Shown here: piece by piece, positions 1 through 12,539 of the stretch
Layout of the letters: each line of letters begins with the position of its first letter
Position numbering within the stretch: the stretch's first letter is position 1
Assembly (NCBI GenBank): GCA_964304625.1
Contig: OZ199840.1
Span: 8,432,001-8,496,000 of the forward strand
DNA: 64,000 nucleotides
Reading direction: 5' to 3'
Source: Kudoa neothunni
Taxonomy: Eukaryota > Cnidaria
Made by a program: the position numbers and the translations under genes
The notes under the pieces: generated by a model
What the model saw: the letters and a program-made list of their open reading frames with translations, nothing else
Databases searched by the model: none
Told to the model about the DNA's origin: nothing

Positions 1-83
1 TAAATGGTTATCACACGAAGCTTTCGATACGATCCAGTTCTTTCTTTTTTTGTGATTCGAAGATGTCATTTTCAAGAATTATT

Positions 84-707
84 CTTTTTATTCATTTTTA
101 GATGAATAGCTATCCATCTGGAATAATAATTAATGATTTTGAGTATGCATCCCATACAGTAGTGGATTGGAATCGTTTCGTAAGAGAACTTTGTGTTGAT
201 CATTATAATCGAAACCTCACCAATAAGATAGGAGGACGAAATAAGATTGTGGAGCTTAATGAAACTCTCATTGTCCGACGTTAATATAATCGTGGAAGAG
301 TTATACAAGAACAATAGCTTTTCGGAGGGATATGTCGCAAGCATGTACGAAAACCACAATTTTGAAGCTTTTGAAGAGTTTGTTGACGACAGAACGTCAT
401 CAATTCTCTTAAAATTATTCAACGAAGAATTGAGCCAGGCACTACTATTACTAGTAACGGATGGCGAGGTTACAACAAAATTTGTTAACTTGGGATTAAT
501 CATTTTGTAATCATACATGATGAAAACTTTGTTGATCCGGAAAATCGTGAGGTCCATACCCAAAACATTGAAAATCTTTGGCTATGTTTAAATAGAATAC
601 TACGAGCCAAAGGAACGTACAGAAGCCCCCATGACTGGGAATACATTGCCGATTTTTTTAGAAAACAAAAAAAACATTTATTGATCGCGCTAATAATTGA
701 CTTCTAA
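84..707 (+). pseudogene. Merlin-type DNA transposase remnant
   Basis: Conceptual translation across three frames matches Merlin/IS1016-like transposases in order: a motif reading VELNETL then RR-stop-YNRGR (about 230-300), EPGTTITSNGWRGYNK (about 428-480), and VDPENREVHTQNIENLW (about 530-582), ending at a TAA near 707. These blocks surround the three catalytic acidic residues of the family. Both aspartates are read as asparagine here (VELN for VELD, SNGW for SDGW), while the glutamate in QNIENLW remains. An in-frame TAA replaces the lysine codon of the RKYNRGR motif, and the middle is frameshifted. It is therefore a dead relic. The part upstream of base 84 was not recognised, and I found no convincing terminal inverted repeats. 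The family call is solid; the exact borders are not. Confidence 0.75.
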
Positions 708-2298
708 TTTTGGATATAGTAACGCGTCATTTTAGTTTTTTTTGGCGCTAAATGATCAATTAAATAATTTAGAAAACTATTTAAAATTCCTCAGAATTAT
801 AAAATGCACTTTAACTAACGAATTATGATAAACATACGTAACAAACGTATTTCTATGATGAATATAAAATATTAACTTTGATTTCATCAAGCAGAGGGGT
901 ATAACTTTTATAAACTATGAAAATAAATATAAAGCCTAATCCGAGACTTAATCCAATAATTTAATTTTTTTATTCCGTATTTTAAATTAAAAATAATGTG
1001 ATTCCGTGTTTTAATTTATTCGCTAAAATGCCTAATATCATCTTTTAATCACAGAATTATTTAATAAACTTCAATGTAACTATTAAACTATAAAAAATTA
1101 TTTTGTGTGCAAATAACCATTGAACTCTTAAACAAGCTGAAAGATCGAAAACTCATAATTTATAAACTTCTTTTTAGAAAAGTTATATTAAAAGAATTCG
1201 GTGATATTTTATTAAATATAATTAAGTTGATTTATTTTCAAAAAATGAAATAAAAATATGAAAATAGTTTGATTTCTAATATTTATAGGTGTCTTTCAAA
1301 TCTCACATACTAGATAAAACATTCGATCGAAATCTTCAGGTCATATCGACACCAATCCAATATCGTTATTCGAGCTTTCAAAATATTTTCCACAGGCCCC
1401 AGGTTATTTAAAAAATAAAAAGCGTCTCACCCCATTTTAAAATATTTAAATTAATCAAAATTTGTAATCTTGTTTCATGTAGCACTTAAGGTTCATTATT
1501 TTATATAATAAGATGCAGTTTTGAAAAATATATAAAATAACTTTTATAGTTATTTATAAGACTAAATAGCAAATATTTCCCAATAATACATTTTACATAT
1601 TTTTGAATCAAAAAAGTAACAGCAAAGATTTTCTTTCAATGACTTATTCGTTAATATCAATTATAATGTTTAAAGATAAAACAAATAAAGATTTTTGGCA
1701 TTATTAATTTTCTAGCAAGTTTTAAATATAAAAATAATTAAAAATTAGATGTTTGTAAAAGAATAGCTCATAATATATTAAATTATTCGTTATACTATTT
1801 TCGCTATATTTTTTAGTTTATGAGCAATTATTGTCTTTATTTATATAGAAATATCTAAAAAAGCCAATTTTTGCCTTTTTTCATATGATATGTTGATTAT
1901 TAAATAGACCATAATTTTCAAGTAAATTAATCAATTAAATGTTTCTTTATGATTTATTTAGATATTTATTCTTTTTAATAAATATTAACATAATTAAAAG
2001 AACATTATGAATCAATATATCGATTTTTTAACATTTACATACTTTGAATAATTATTTTGTAATAATTTTATTGATAATAAACGATAAAAGTAGTAAAATA
2101 AATATTGGTAGAATGGGAAAAACAGAAAATGTCGATATTGAACCAAGAAAAATTAGAACTCTAACTTTAGTTTTTATATTAGAGTAATGTTCATTTTATT
2201 TTGCTTTTTAGAAATTATTTTTTAATATGAATACTTATGAAAAAATGTAATATTGGAAAATGGATAAATTGACGACATTAACGTTCCGTGTGCTGAAT
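708..2298. other. AT-rich intergenic stretch
   Basis: No exon with family similarity, RNA gene or clear terminal repeat was seen on either strand. The sequence is strongly AT-rich with short homopolymer runs. Confidence 0.5.
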
Positions 2299-3333
2299 CA
2301 GGGTGGCGCAAGATTCAATAAAATTTGTACGTGTCCGACAATCGTCCGACATTATTTAAAAAAATTGTCCGCGTCTGATCCTAGATAATCCATACAGAAA
2401 CAGCTGAGTGTACACACAGTCTTTAAAAAACTTTCGTATATTTCATTTGATTCCAAAACTATTATAATGATCTAGAGGAGTTATAATCTCTGAGAAAAAA
2501 CTAACGCCTCAAAACGACATGGCTTTACGCGATTGTGGATCTATTGCAACATTAATTCAGCCCTTGAGGCTTGTCTTTTACATTCCGCAGAACTTACTGG
2601 GATAGAAGAAATTGACCTTGCAAGATATTTGAGGTTAGAATGGCTAGAATGTGCCAAATAAATCATTTCAATATAACTTGGCATAGCCATCCTTTCACTC
2701 CATGCCTCAAAAACATCAATTTTTTGATAAATTGATTCATACTCCACTCACCGATAAAATATTTCTTTTAATTCAAGCTGATCTGTAGTTCGCGAAGAAT
2801 GTTAATCATTGGCTGTAAAACCTGCAGTCGTCTCCTTCAACTGGTTCTTGTAATTAGTGCTATGTTTAACTTTAGGCTTCGTAACCTGTTTAACTCTCAT
2901 CGTTCTGTTTAAATTGGACATTTAAGAAATTTTAAATAATCTGTACCAATTAAGAATTCTTCAGAGTTTCTATGCTCGAAAGTATAATAGCATATTTATG
3001 TATAGTATGAGGTTTCTAAACGTAGTCGTTCTATTTAATGAGTGAAATGTTTTCCCAGAGATGGAAATCAGCAGTATTTGAATTATCAATTAACAGAATA
3101 GTCTTTTAAGAAAGAAACTTCTGTAAATCTTTTAAATTGCATTATTTTGAATTTTAGTCTAAAGAATAGGAACACTCAGGTCTGGCGTTATCTCCGCGTG
3201 TCCTAATGTCCGTCCGCTCGTACACGTTAACAAAGCCTGTCCGACTAGCTTTTGTCCTAATCCAATTTAATGCTGTCGGACAGCGTGTCGTCCTGTTACT
3301 GATCCATTACGTTTGATCTTGTCGCCACGCTAA
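2299..3333. mobile_element. hAT-like element with imperfect terminal inverted repeats
   Basis: The left end reads CAGGGTGGCGCAAGAT and the right end, in reverse complement, TAGCGTGGCGACAAGAT, which fits hAT-style termini. Both ends are followed by clusters of GTCCG/GTCCGAC motifs (about 2329-2385 and 3205-3290) that are inverted with respect to each other and look like subterminal repeats. No 8-bp target duplication is visible. A transposase scrap lies inside on the minus strand (2541-2747). This is an old, internally deleted copy, and its borders are approximate. Confidence 0.5.
2541..2747 (-). pseudogene. hAT transposase C-terminal (dimerisation) fragment
   Basis: A 68-codon minus-strand frame ends with a segment reading LARSISSIPVSSAECKRQAS. 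This matches the hAT C-terminal dimerisation region, which usually reads like LA..L.IPVSSA.CER.FS. Nothing upstream of it in the element resembles the RNase-H-like core, so only a remnant is present. It sits between hAT-like terminal repeats, which supports the assignment. Confidence 0.55.
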
Positions 3334-3564
3334 TATCACCCATTAATGCCCTGAAAATAGTCCCATCAAACTTTTCCGAGCCCATAGCTTTAGATTGTTA
3401 TATATTTTAGATATTAATTACATAAACTAAAATATTTTGCCAATGTTAGTATTGGACAATTACATTAATTTCTCTTACATTAGAATCAACAATCAAGCAA
3501 GCACAAAATAAATATAACAACAACACTAATAAAATATTCGTCTCCATATATATATATATATATA

Positions 3565-4481
3565 CAGTCGTGCTTCGGTATCGCGTAATAAATTGGGACT
3601 GCCAACTCACTACACGATACAAAATTAGTACGCAATATCGAGTTGCGCTCATTATTATAAAAAAAATCGATTAAACCATTTATTGGTCCCTTTTTAAACA
3701 TAAAGTTATTTATATAATTAAAGTAAGGCTTTTCTATTTTTAATTTTATCTTTAGAGAAACCGCCAACCATTTTAATCGGCGGTTCTCTTTCCCTCAAAA
3801 TAAATGATTTTCGATCCATAACTGGATGTAAATCACATAGATCTTGGCTTGAAAAGGTTTGTCTAAGAGTTATCAAGGCATCCTTAATTTAAGATGACGG
3901 TAGTTTGACGATTAATTGTTCTTTTTGACACTTATCATCAGAGATACTGACGTATGACCCATTACTAAATTAGACCACTAATAGTCTCTCCTTCATTCAC
4001 ATTTTCGTTTGTTAGAAATGTCGTAGCTGGAAAGTTTTTGTTCTATCTAAAAGATTCTACCGATGGTTGAATGTTCTCTGTATTTAAAATGTATTTTTAA
4101 ATATAAGGCATAATTATTCTATTATTAAGATCAAATTTCTAAGCTTTTCACTTTTGAACTCTTCATTGACTTAATTGAATTATTACAACTGATAATTTTT
4201 AATTTCTCGTCAACATCCCTCTGTATCCTTGGCGTGGTCATATTTACTAAGCAATGTTGAATCAAAACGGGGTTTCCGGACCTTAGAATTACTACGCAAT
4301 ACAAAATTACTTCGCAATATTGAGCAATTTCATATTAATTTTTTTATTCGTAGATATTTTTACACATATTTTACGGGATAATAAAGTAATTATTACTTAG
4401 CGGTATCTAAATTTATAACAATTAAAAAATTAACGAGATATAGATGTAGATATAGGGCTACGCAATACCGAGGCAGGACTG
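3565..4481. mobile_element. pogo/Tigger-like MITE (917 bp) with TA flanks
   Basis: The left terminus is CAGTCGTGCTTCGGTATCGC and the right terminus in reverse complement is CAGTCCTGCCTCGGTATTGC. They agree at 17 of 20 positions and each is flanked by TA (3563-3564 and 4482-4483), as expected for Tc1/mariner/pogo insertion. Internal copies of TACGCAATA and TTCGCAATATTGAG echo the termini. No transposase was recognised inside, so it is non-autonomous. A short perfect hairpin, GAACCGCC-type arms around 3755-3790, also lies inside. Confidence 0.7.
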
Positions 4482-4483
4482 TA

Positions 4484-5498
4484 TGAATTGGTCAGGATGA
4501 ATCCGCGTTCAAACGATCCTCATATAATATCTACGTTATTTGGAAGCGTTCTAACACCCAAAATTATTTTTTACTTAGTTCAGCAAGTCTATCCATACAT
4601 CGAATTATCAAAAAATTAAGCTTTATTCATTTTCTTTGTAATTAATTTTTATCCAGTTAAAACTACAAATGTTGGCTAATGTCTCAATGATAATTTTTTA
4701 ACAAATATAACATTAATTCATCTAAATAATTTAATATTTCAATCTTTTTTTAAAGTATATATTTAATTTTAGAGAAATTTATGTAATAATAAAAAAGTTG
4801 ACTCTATTGAACTTAGGTGATCCTTCGTTCCGAAATTTTACTGTATATAGATTATATCAATATTTAATAATTATAAAATGAATTTACGAATATAAAAAAT
4901 TTTATTTTAAAAATGCATTCGTCGTAGAAAAATATATTGCAATTAGATATGTATATAAAGCATCCAAATTTATTTTATCATTTTAAAAATTAATATTTAT
5001 TAGTCTTATAAGCTGAAATCGTATTATTTGACAAAACACTAACTCTACAAGAAAATGGGGAATTAACCTATGACCGTTGTTGCATAAGGGGTAGATTTAC
5101 GTGCGCCCTGGGGAATAAATCTAAGCCAGTTGTTTATGGGCTTACCAACCTTACAGGAACTCAATCATTTGAATCCAATAAATATAAAATCAAAATAACA
5201 ATTCAAATAAATATTTATATTATGCAAAGTCATTCCTAAAATTTACTTTCTATATGCAATATTTGAAGCCTAGGGATAAAAATAGCTAGGACACTGTTGA
5301 ATAAAACACTTATTTTATTCAACGAAAAATATTAACTTCCTCAAATTGTTCAATTGGAAAAATTTGTTTTCATTACTTGAAAACGATAGTTTACGTCGAT
5401 TACTTCCCTAACAAATTTATATTCACGATAACATTAATACTCTTAAACTGGTATAGCATATTGGTCGACAGATTATAATAGTGTAGTTAATAGACGTT
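4484..5498. other. Gene-free stretch before the vinculin-like gene
   Basis: No recognisable exon or repeat ends were seen. It should contain the promoter of the gene starting at 5499, but no specific element could be supported. Confidence 0.4.
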
Positions 5499-8400
5499 AT
5501 GACTGTGTCAATTTACAAATACAGAACTAAATTTATTCAGGACATAGTAGAACCCGTATCGTTGCAGATATTGAATTTGATAGAGACATGCGAAAGGGCG
5601 TCAGTTCCTTGCGAGTTGCCAGATCTGGTGCCAAGCACAGAATCGGTAGCAAACGCAATCGAACAGTTATCCAAGGTATGTTGCGTGTTTGTGTGATTAC
5701 GAGGGTTGATTAAAAATTGTTGATCAAATCCACTAAACCTTACATAAATTTATGTGTATAGACTGGTAATACTACCAAAGAAAAAACATCAGATACTAAA
5801 CTGAGGGATGATCTTCAACAAATGATTCCAATTTTGATGTCATCAAAGGAAGATCTAAAAAAGGCCGCTGTTATGCTGAAAGAAGAAGGCACATTCAAAG
5901 AAGGTGTTAGTTTGTTATCGTCTAGTTGCAAGGGTATATTTTCATAAATGTCTTATAATTGTTTAATTGGGTTGATCTCGTTTGATTTTAGGTATATTGA
6001 ATGAAACCTTGAATATGTTGTTGAGTTTGGACGACAATTCACTTCGAATGATGTGTCAGTGCATCAAAAGTATACGACTCGAGATAGTAGGAGGTACATT
6101 TTTGGAGGGAAAAGAAACCTTTCTATTTCATCTAAAAAAATTGATGCCAATGATACCAAAGTTGAATGCCCACCTCGACAAGAGAACAGAAAATCTACTT
6201 AATAAAGACATATCAAAATTGATTGATGTTTCAAAAGATCATTTGAAAGAAGATCTCAAATTCTACATCAATATTTGCAAGAAATACATGTTATCAAGTG
6301 AGGACGATAAGATAGCGTTATCAGTGATGATGGCGATACCTGTGTTGTGTATGGATGTTACGTTGATGAAGACCGAGGAATTTATACTTAGAAACGATAC
6401 CACTGACGTTGAGCTATCGTTTGAGAGTGGGAAATTGTCGACGATTGAATTTCAAAATTTTTACGACAATTACAATGGTGATCTGAATGAGAAATTGCCC
6501 ACCGTTTTTGATAACATTATCTACATTCTCAAACTATTGGAGAGCGCTGAAAAAATCTATATCACTAGCGGTAATAGTGGATGTTTTGCCAATGGACGAC
6601 GAAATCCAAATGTATCTGTCAAATACTCCAAATATTATTTTTATTCTATGATTGTTTATACTTTAGAATAATCTCAACTATATTCTTGAGAATATTACAA
6701 ATCTCAGTAATTCGAATTTTATTGGATAAATTTCAATTTATTTCATTTATTTAGATAAAGGTAACTTCAAGGATATCTTCTCTGGTTTGATCGAACAAAT
6801 AAAACTTTTATCCAATGTAAATCACACCATCCAAAAGGAAGTCATAGAAGAAGCTACTGCGCTGAAATTTGATGATTCGTTACAATTCAGGAAGTTCTCA
6901 AGCGAACTAATCAACGTTTTTAACCAAATCAAACATGCTAACGCCTGTTTTTGCATCAAGCTTTTCACACAGTTCAATCAGCACATGCAAAATCTGGAAA
7001 CTTGTGCCAGTAAAGAAAGTATCTAACCAACTAGTCTTTTCATTATGAAATCTAAAAAAGCGAGTCTCCTTATCTTGTCATATTTTATCATATATTATTA
7101 TCGTTAATTGCTTGTTTTAATTACTGATTATTATAATTACTGGCTATTTATTATTATTTATGACTGGTTAGACTTCGAGGAGGATTTCTGGACCAATTTC
7201 CCCAACCGCCTGGTTGAAAATCTTCTTATGGTTAGTCTTATTGGTGGCGTTTCGTATATGGACAATGTTAGAGTTGATATTATCAATCTCAAAGTAGGAA
7301 GTTATTTCTTAGCGTTAATAATATAAAAATTATTCAAGCTTTATTTTATTATTGAATGCATGGTCAAATTTATGAAATCGTGCAATTTTGAATCGAAATA
7401 TTACCCCGAATGCAGAGATATGATTTGTTCTCTAGCCAAGTTCTACCACACCGAATATGAAACCGAGTATCAGAGTTGGTTGGCCAAACAGCTTGAACCT
7501 AGAATTGCTTGTAAACATAATATTTAATGGATAATGATACACATAAAAACTTTAGTTGCTACAATCAACGATTGTTTGAACCACTTGGAAACCTCCATCA
7601 AAGACAAAGACATTCAAGTAAAACAAATGTTGTAATTAGTGGCAATATTGCGATTTTCATAGAAATTCAATGTTTCTATGCAGAACTGCATTGAACATTC
7701 CTACGAATTGTTGCAACTCAGCGATCTTGATCCAAAAACTAAGGAAATGCTCCCTAAAAGTACATCCAACCATTTGAATTTTTTTAAAATTTTTATTCTA
7801 GTTATAAAATCGTTTGAAATCCAACTAAAATTCCAACTATGATCTCTCTAACGAAGAGAAAAATCGTGAGATGATAGCCAACGTTGAACTGGTAATGACC
7901 ATTGGGAACTTATTTAAATATTCATGCAATATTAAAATAGATGAGAAATCAACTCCGTGAAGCTGAACTTCCATTTGCTGTATGTTCTATGTAATATATA
8001 CAACTAGGACTTTGTGTAGATGAAATATCCTGTTGTCGAAGAGGAAATAGAAGAATCGAAAACATCGCTGGAAAGAGACAAAAAGACCAAAAAAAGTATT
8101 GCCGACGTGGAAATGGAGGCAGCTGAAGCTGCTATTCCTGAAGAATATGAGCATGTGAAAGAGACCATTTTGAATCCAGATGAGAACGATAGAATTGCTG
8201 TGATATATTTCAATTAAATAAAAAAATTTATCATCTTTTAGATCGCTGCCAGCGAATTGCACAAACAAATTGTTAATACTCAATCGACTAGCGATGATCA
8301 GAGTGGTGTCCTCCATCCTGGATCACGTATAGCCTTCCTTTTTGCTGAACTTTCCAATTGTGTCAAGTTATTGTTTATATTTTGGAGTTTGAATTAACTC

Positions 8401-8899
8401 TTGTGAATTTATAGACAAAATAAGCCTGGTGCTATCGACATCGCTAAAAAAATCGCAGCAGAAGCGAACAAAATCCTAAAACAATCCAGCAGTTATCTTA
8501 ATATTAACGATTCGTTCCTTCGTCGTGTAATTAAAATAATAATAAATAACGATACGCTGGCTGGCTGGCTGGCTGGCTGAGTGAATGAATGAATGTGTTT
8601 ATGTTTGTCTTTGTTTTAGAAATTGGAAACTCATTTAAACAAAATACCCACCTTGGCAACACAACTTAAAATTATCTCCGGTGTCAAATCTACATACACC
8701 AAAGTTCAGCCAAGTATCTTATTTTGCGACTCATTGTAAAATCTTATTATCCTTAGATCCAAAGGACGATCAGGAAACCAATGAAACACTATTCATCTGC
8801 TCAGAAAATATCATGAACACCGTCAAAGGCATCTTCTCCACGCTGGACGCACTCAAGGAAGTCAACGATGGAAAAAGACGTGTCAAAAATAAAAAATAA
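5499..8899 (+). CDS. Vinculin-like adhesion protein (vinculin/alpha-catenin family)
   Basis: Vinculin family proteins are helical-bundle adaptors linking cadherin or integrin adhesions to actin. The N-terminus carries IVEPVSLQILNLIETCE, the family signature near residue 14, followed by PDLVPSTESVANAIEQL. The tail has IPTLATQLKIISGVKSTY, close to IPTISTQLKILSTVKATM of vinculin. Proposed exons: 5499-5675, 5762-5933, 5992-6570, 6755-7018, 7172-7293, 7339-7510, 7556-7617, 7663-7759, 7802-7891, 7941-7979, 8020-8199, 8242-8366, 8415-8526, 8620-8713, 8757-8899. All junctions keep phase except in the 7802-7891 exon, where one base disagrees near 7838 (error, frameshift or a missed splice). The product is about 800 residues, shorter than vertebrate vinculin (1066). 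The linker is acidic rather than proline-rich, and the C-terminus ends in a basic KRRVKNKK instead of the aromatic lipid-binding arm. Family assignment is firm; vinculin versus a divergent alpha-catenin is less so. Confidence 0.85.
8558..8596 (+). repeat. Tetranucleotide microsatellite in a vinculin-like intron
   Basis: Tandem GGCT units are followed directly by GAAT units, inside the intron between the exons ending at 8526 and starting at 8620. Confidence 0.85.
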
Positions 8900-9348
8900 T
8901 CATACAAGCGATACCCACCGTCATTTATCAATCATATATTATTTCGCTCCTTAAATTATTCTACCTTATCGTCGATTGATTAATATTTAGTTTCTTATTT
9001 AATATGATTTTGTTGTTTTTCTAGCTCAAAAATAATATGATTTTAAACATCGAACCTATTTTATTTTTAGGAGATTAAATAAAGTATGTTTTGGTCATAT
9101 TTTTTCTTTAATTGACGTGCAAAATTCGTTGTTAAGTACTGGGAGTGTAGTTGTTGATTAAATATTTCTTCGCTGATTGTAGATTCAAGCTGACTCTTAA
9201 ATTGCTAGAATAATTCTATCGAAATGTATGGAATGCAGCTGACTATAGTAAAATAAAAGGGATAATACTAAAGCACACCCTAATTAACTCTCATCTTAGA
9301 TTTAATAAACATCGTAGGCCTTCTTTAACAATCACGATTGTGGTTATA

Positions 9349-10864
9349 ATGGAGAGGACGTATCTGTTGTCTATTTTGGTGTTGGTTTCTGTTTGGAGTG
9401 ATAATTTTAAAATGTTTATTGTCAGTTTTATCAATAATTAGTCTACCCAACCACTCAGAACCTTTTCACCAAATTAACTATGCCTAAGGTATAACTTGAC
9501 GTTCATACTTTTCTTACACGCATATATTTGAATATCCATTCTTAAATAGAATCGATACGATCAAAGCTTGATCAAAAAAGTCAATAAAATGCTCTATTTT
9601 GATATTGAATTCTTCTCTCATCAAGCTTTGGTATAATTGAGTTTAATCAATTGATTTCAATCAACTAAATTCAAGAATGATAAAGTTAAACAGAAAGGAA
9701 AGGACCCTAATTCATATTTCAATGAAGTGGTTAACCATGTTAAAAAGGTGGCTTTAATAATGAGTTGAATTAATAAAGTTGAACTGAATTCACAAATAGA
9801 CTTTTTCCTGGCATAACATGCAACTGAATTCTCTGAAAGTTGATATTTGGAAACGTGATCCTTTCACTGTAGACGCTGGAAACTGCTACTCTTTGTTCAA
9901 TACCTTCAAAAAGTGGAACGGACTTGGAAGAAACGCAGACTCCAGTGTGTTATTTGCGTAAAATAACTTTTTTATGAACAGGCATAATTTTAAAAAATTC
10001 TAGTGAATTACTACGTACCTGCCGAAATAGAGGAGTCGATCGAATGGGAAAAGGTAGCGCTGGAGATATGTGTGATAAAGCTGTTTCTGTTGTACAAGCT
10101 GGAACAAATGCGGCTTTCGACACCAAAGCCGTGGCTAGAAATGCTGCTCATCAAATTGGTATTAACATGGGTCTCCAAAAAATACGTAATTCATCTGTTT
10201 TGTTTGGGACTTGTAATATTTTTCTAATTAGCTACTTGCTGGCGTCACTGCAAATGTGCCGAAACATCAGGAAGATGTGTTATGTACGGTTATAACTTCA
10301 ACTGGTAACTTATAAATTTTCATTATTCTCGATTCTCGACTAATGGAACAATAAATTTAGGGATGGAGACGAACCGATTCCGTTCGATACTTGCTCGATT
10401 GATAGCATCAACAAAAACGCCAATCGATATTCCTGCTTGCTAAAATCATCGGTATCCTTTATATATATATATATATACATTTAAAATAATATATGTTGAT
10501 TATTGATGAATTTTTTATCATTTTATTTTATCTTTAGACTCCTCCAACCAATAATAACTTCCCGAATAATAATAGACCACCCTCCAACAATCCAAATAAT
10601 AACTGGCCTCCTTACAACAACCCTAACAATAACTGGCCTCCATACAACAACCCTAACAACAATCGGCCGCCATTTAATTTCCCTCCTTACAACTATCCCC
10701 CAATGAATAATCCAAACTTTAACAACGGTGGTGGCATTAACAGATTTGTTAATGTTCGACCTGCTGGTCCAAATGATTTTAATAAAGGTAGGGATAAAAT
10801 ACATTCCTATGCGATTGGTCGAAGTGGACGTCGCACCATAAGACTAACTATCTACCTTCCGTAG
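9349..10864 (+). CDS. Secreted Cys-containing, Asn/Pro-rich protein, copy A (novel family)
   Basis: Nine exons give a 359-residue frame without a stop: 9349-9397, 9442-9488, 9550-9630, 9676-9747, 9800-9957, 10004-10185, 10232-10304, 10361-10451, 10538-10864. All junctions are GT-AG and in phase. Residues 1-17 form a signal peptide (MERTYLLSILVLVSVWS). The middle includes WHNMQLNSLK, a GNCYSLFNTF segment, LRTCRNRGVDRMGKGS, and VVQAGTNAAFDTKAVARNAA. Then comes a cysteine cluster (TCWRHCKCAE, SGRCVMYGYNFNW, FDTCSIDSI, YSCLLKSS). The tail is low-complexity, built on repeats like NNNWPPYNNPN. I recognise no known domain. A paralog with the same exon plan lies at 17938-19518. Exons are better conserved than introns between the copies, which supports coding. 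A secreted structural or matrix-like role is inference. The last 25 codons after FNKG are the least certain. Confidence 0.75.
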
Positions 10865-12539
10865 ACAAAAGTTTCACGATACAATAATTAGAGAGATAGT
10901 CTTAACTTAGAAACAATAAATTAGTTTATTGGTAGTGAGCATATAATTTTAGCATCTCTAATTGTATTTTTTCCAAATATATCGCAGTATTAATCAATAA
11001 AGAAATAAAATATAGCAGTTTACCTCACTTTTCTTGTGCTGTTTATTTTTGGAAAAAATTAATTAAGATTACATAAATTTTTTTAAATTTTATTCAATAT
11101 AACAGTCAAATATTTTAACTTTAGTTAAAAATTATAAAAGTATATTAATATATCAGAAAAAGTTTAATCTACTTTAACATTCAATACGAAATTTAGGGTT
11201 ATAGAATTAAGATGCGACACCCGAGATTAGATCTAATGTGATTTATTGGTCTTAAGAAATCAAGCAGTAAAGTTTGGAAGCAATCTCAATCTGACATCTG
11301 TGCATCACGATAGCAGAAACAAACTTTTAAATTAACTGCTTAATTATTATTCATATTAACTGCCTTTTTTATAAAAATCTATGGCTTACCTTTTAAATGA
11401 AAAAATTAATGTTTATTCAAATTTTTGTCTAGGTGTTTTCAAATTCGGTTTATTTTTGAACATTAATAATAAATACTGATAAAGATTAAGAATTATGAAA
11501 ATATACAATCTCGACTATTTTTATATATTCAAAGCGATAGTTCAACACACTTTGTTATGAATAGTTTCGCGTTAATGTAATGAAACATGCTTAGAAAAAT
11601 ATTTTAATTATGAAATGTGTTGACGCATAAATATTATAAAATAATAAATATTAAAATTACAACAAAGGTGAGTTTTCCACCAAAGGCAGTTATATAAAAT
11701 ACCTGGTTTTTACGATATATAAATATTAATTATCTGATATTTTTTCATAATAATTCTGTGATTAATTAACCATAATTTAAACCATCTGGATAAATACATA
11801 TTTAACAAAAATTATAATTATCTAAATAAACAACTTATCCATAGAAGGGATAATTATTTAATATTTCTTTATTTCCATAAAATCATCTTTTGGTACAAAA
11901 CAATTCTTGATATTAACCCATTCCGGGTCCAATATTTAAATTTTCAAAAAATTTAAAGTAGGGATTGAAAATGGTATATTTATAACGTATCCAAATTATT
12001 ATTAATTAAAAATTACTTTTTCATAGGAAAATGTAAGGATTGTCAAAGAGCCGGAAAGGGAACGAAAACTAGCTTACGTGTGATTTTCTAATTAAACGTT
12101 GTGTCACAGAATGCGCGAAAAATAAACGGTTTCATATTGATTATAATCAAAACTACTGTTGATTATGAAAATCTGTCAAACTTTAAACTCGAACATAATT
12201 TTGGCAACTATGACAAAAGTAGATAGTCTTCTTTTTGCGTATAACGCATCTTCGTCTCCTTTTCTCAGCATTAGTACTCATCATAGGTCGACTACATATT
12301 GACACAGCATGAATATTTGTGATGGATGATCATCGAATCTCTTTCAAAAATAATTTGCACTATCATATTGGCTATAATTTATCCACAATGATTTAATAGA
12401 TTGTTTTCCTTTTAAAAAATAAGCATTTCGCAAGAATTAACTTCTGGCAGCAATATCATGCCGGTAAATTGAGGTCACTACCATTTTTAGAGCGATTTCT
12501 TATTTTGTAACAAGAGAAAAAATTCTCTACCTTATCAAC
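10865..12539. other. Gene-free AT-rich stretch
   Basis: Nothing was recognised between copy A and the piggyBac relic that begins near 12540. No repeat termini could be supported. Confidence 0.4.

Noticed and set aside
3446-3767. Minus-strand frames of 68 and 93 codons
   Set aside because: They run through an AT microsatellite and the pogo-like MITE end; no similarity.
9748-9799. Premature stop in copy A before the exon at 9800
   Set aside because: The TGA disappears if the 52-nt GT-AG intron starting at 9748, present in both copies, is spliced; divergence here is intron-like.
10003-10227. 74-codon frame starting MNYYVPAEIEESIEWEK and its copy B counterpart
   Set aside because: Out of frame with the conserved spliced reading (ELLRTCRNRG...); substitutions between the paralogs fit the other frame.
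10503-10804. Frames on both strands over the Asn/Pro tail of copy A
   Set aside because: Low-complexity codons leave all frames open; the frame starting at 10538 continues the spliced paralog model.
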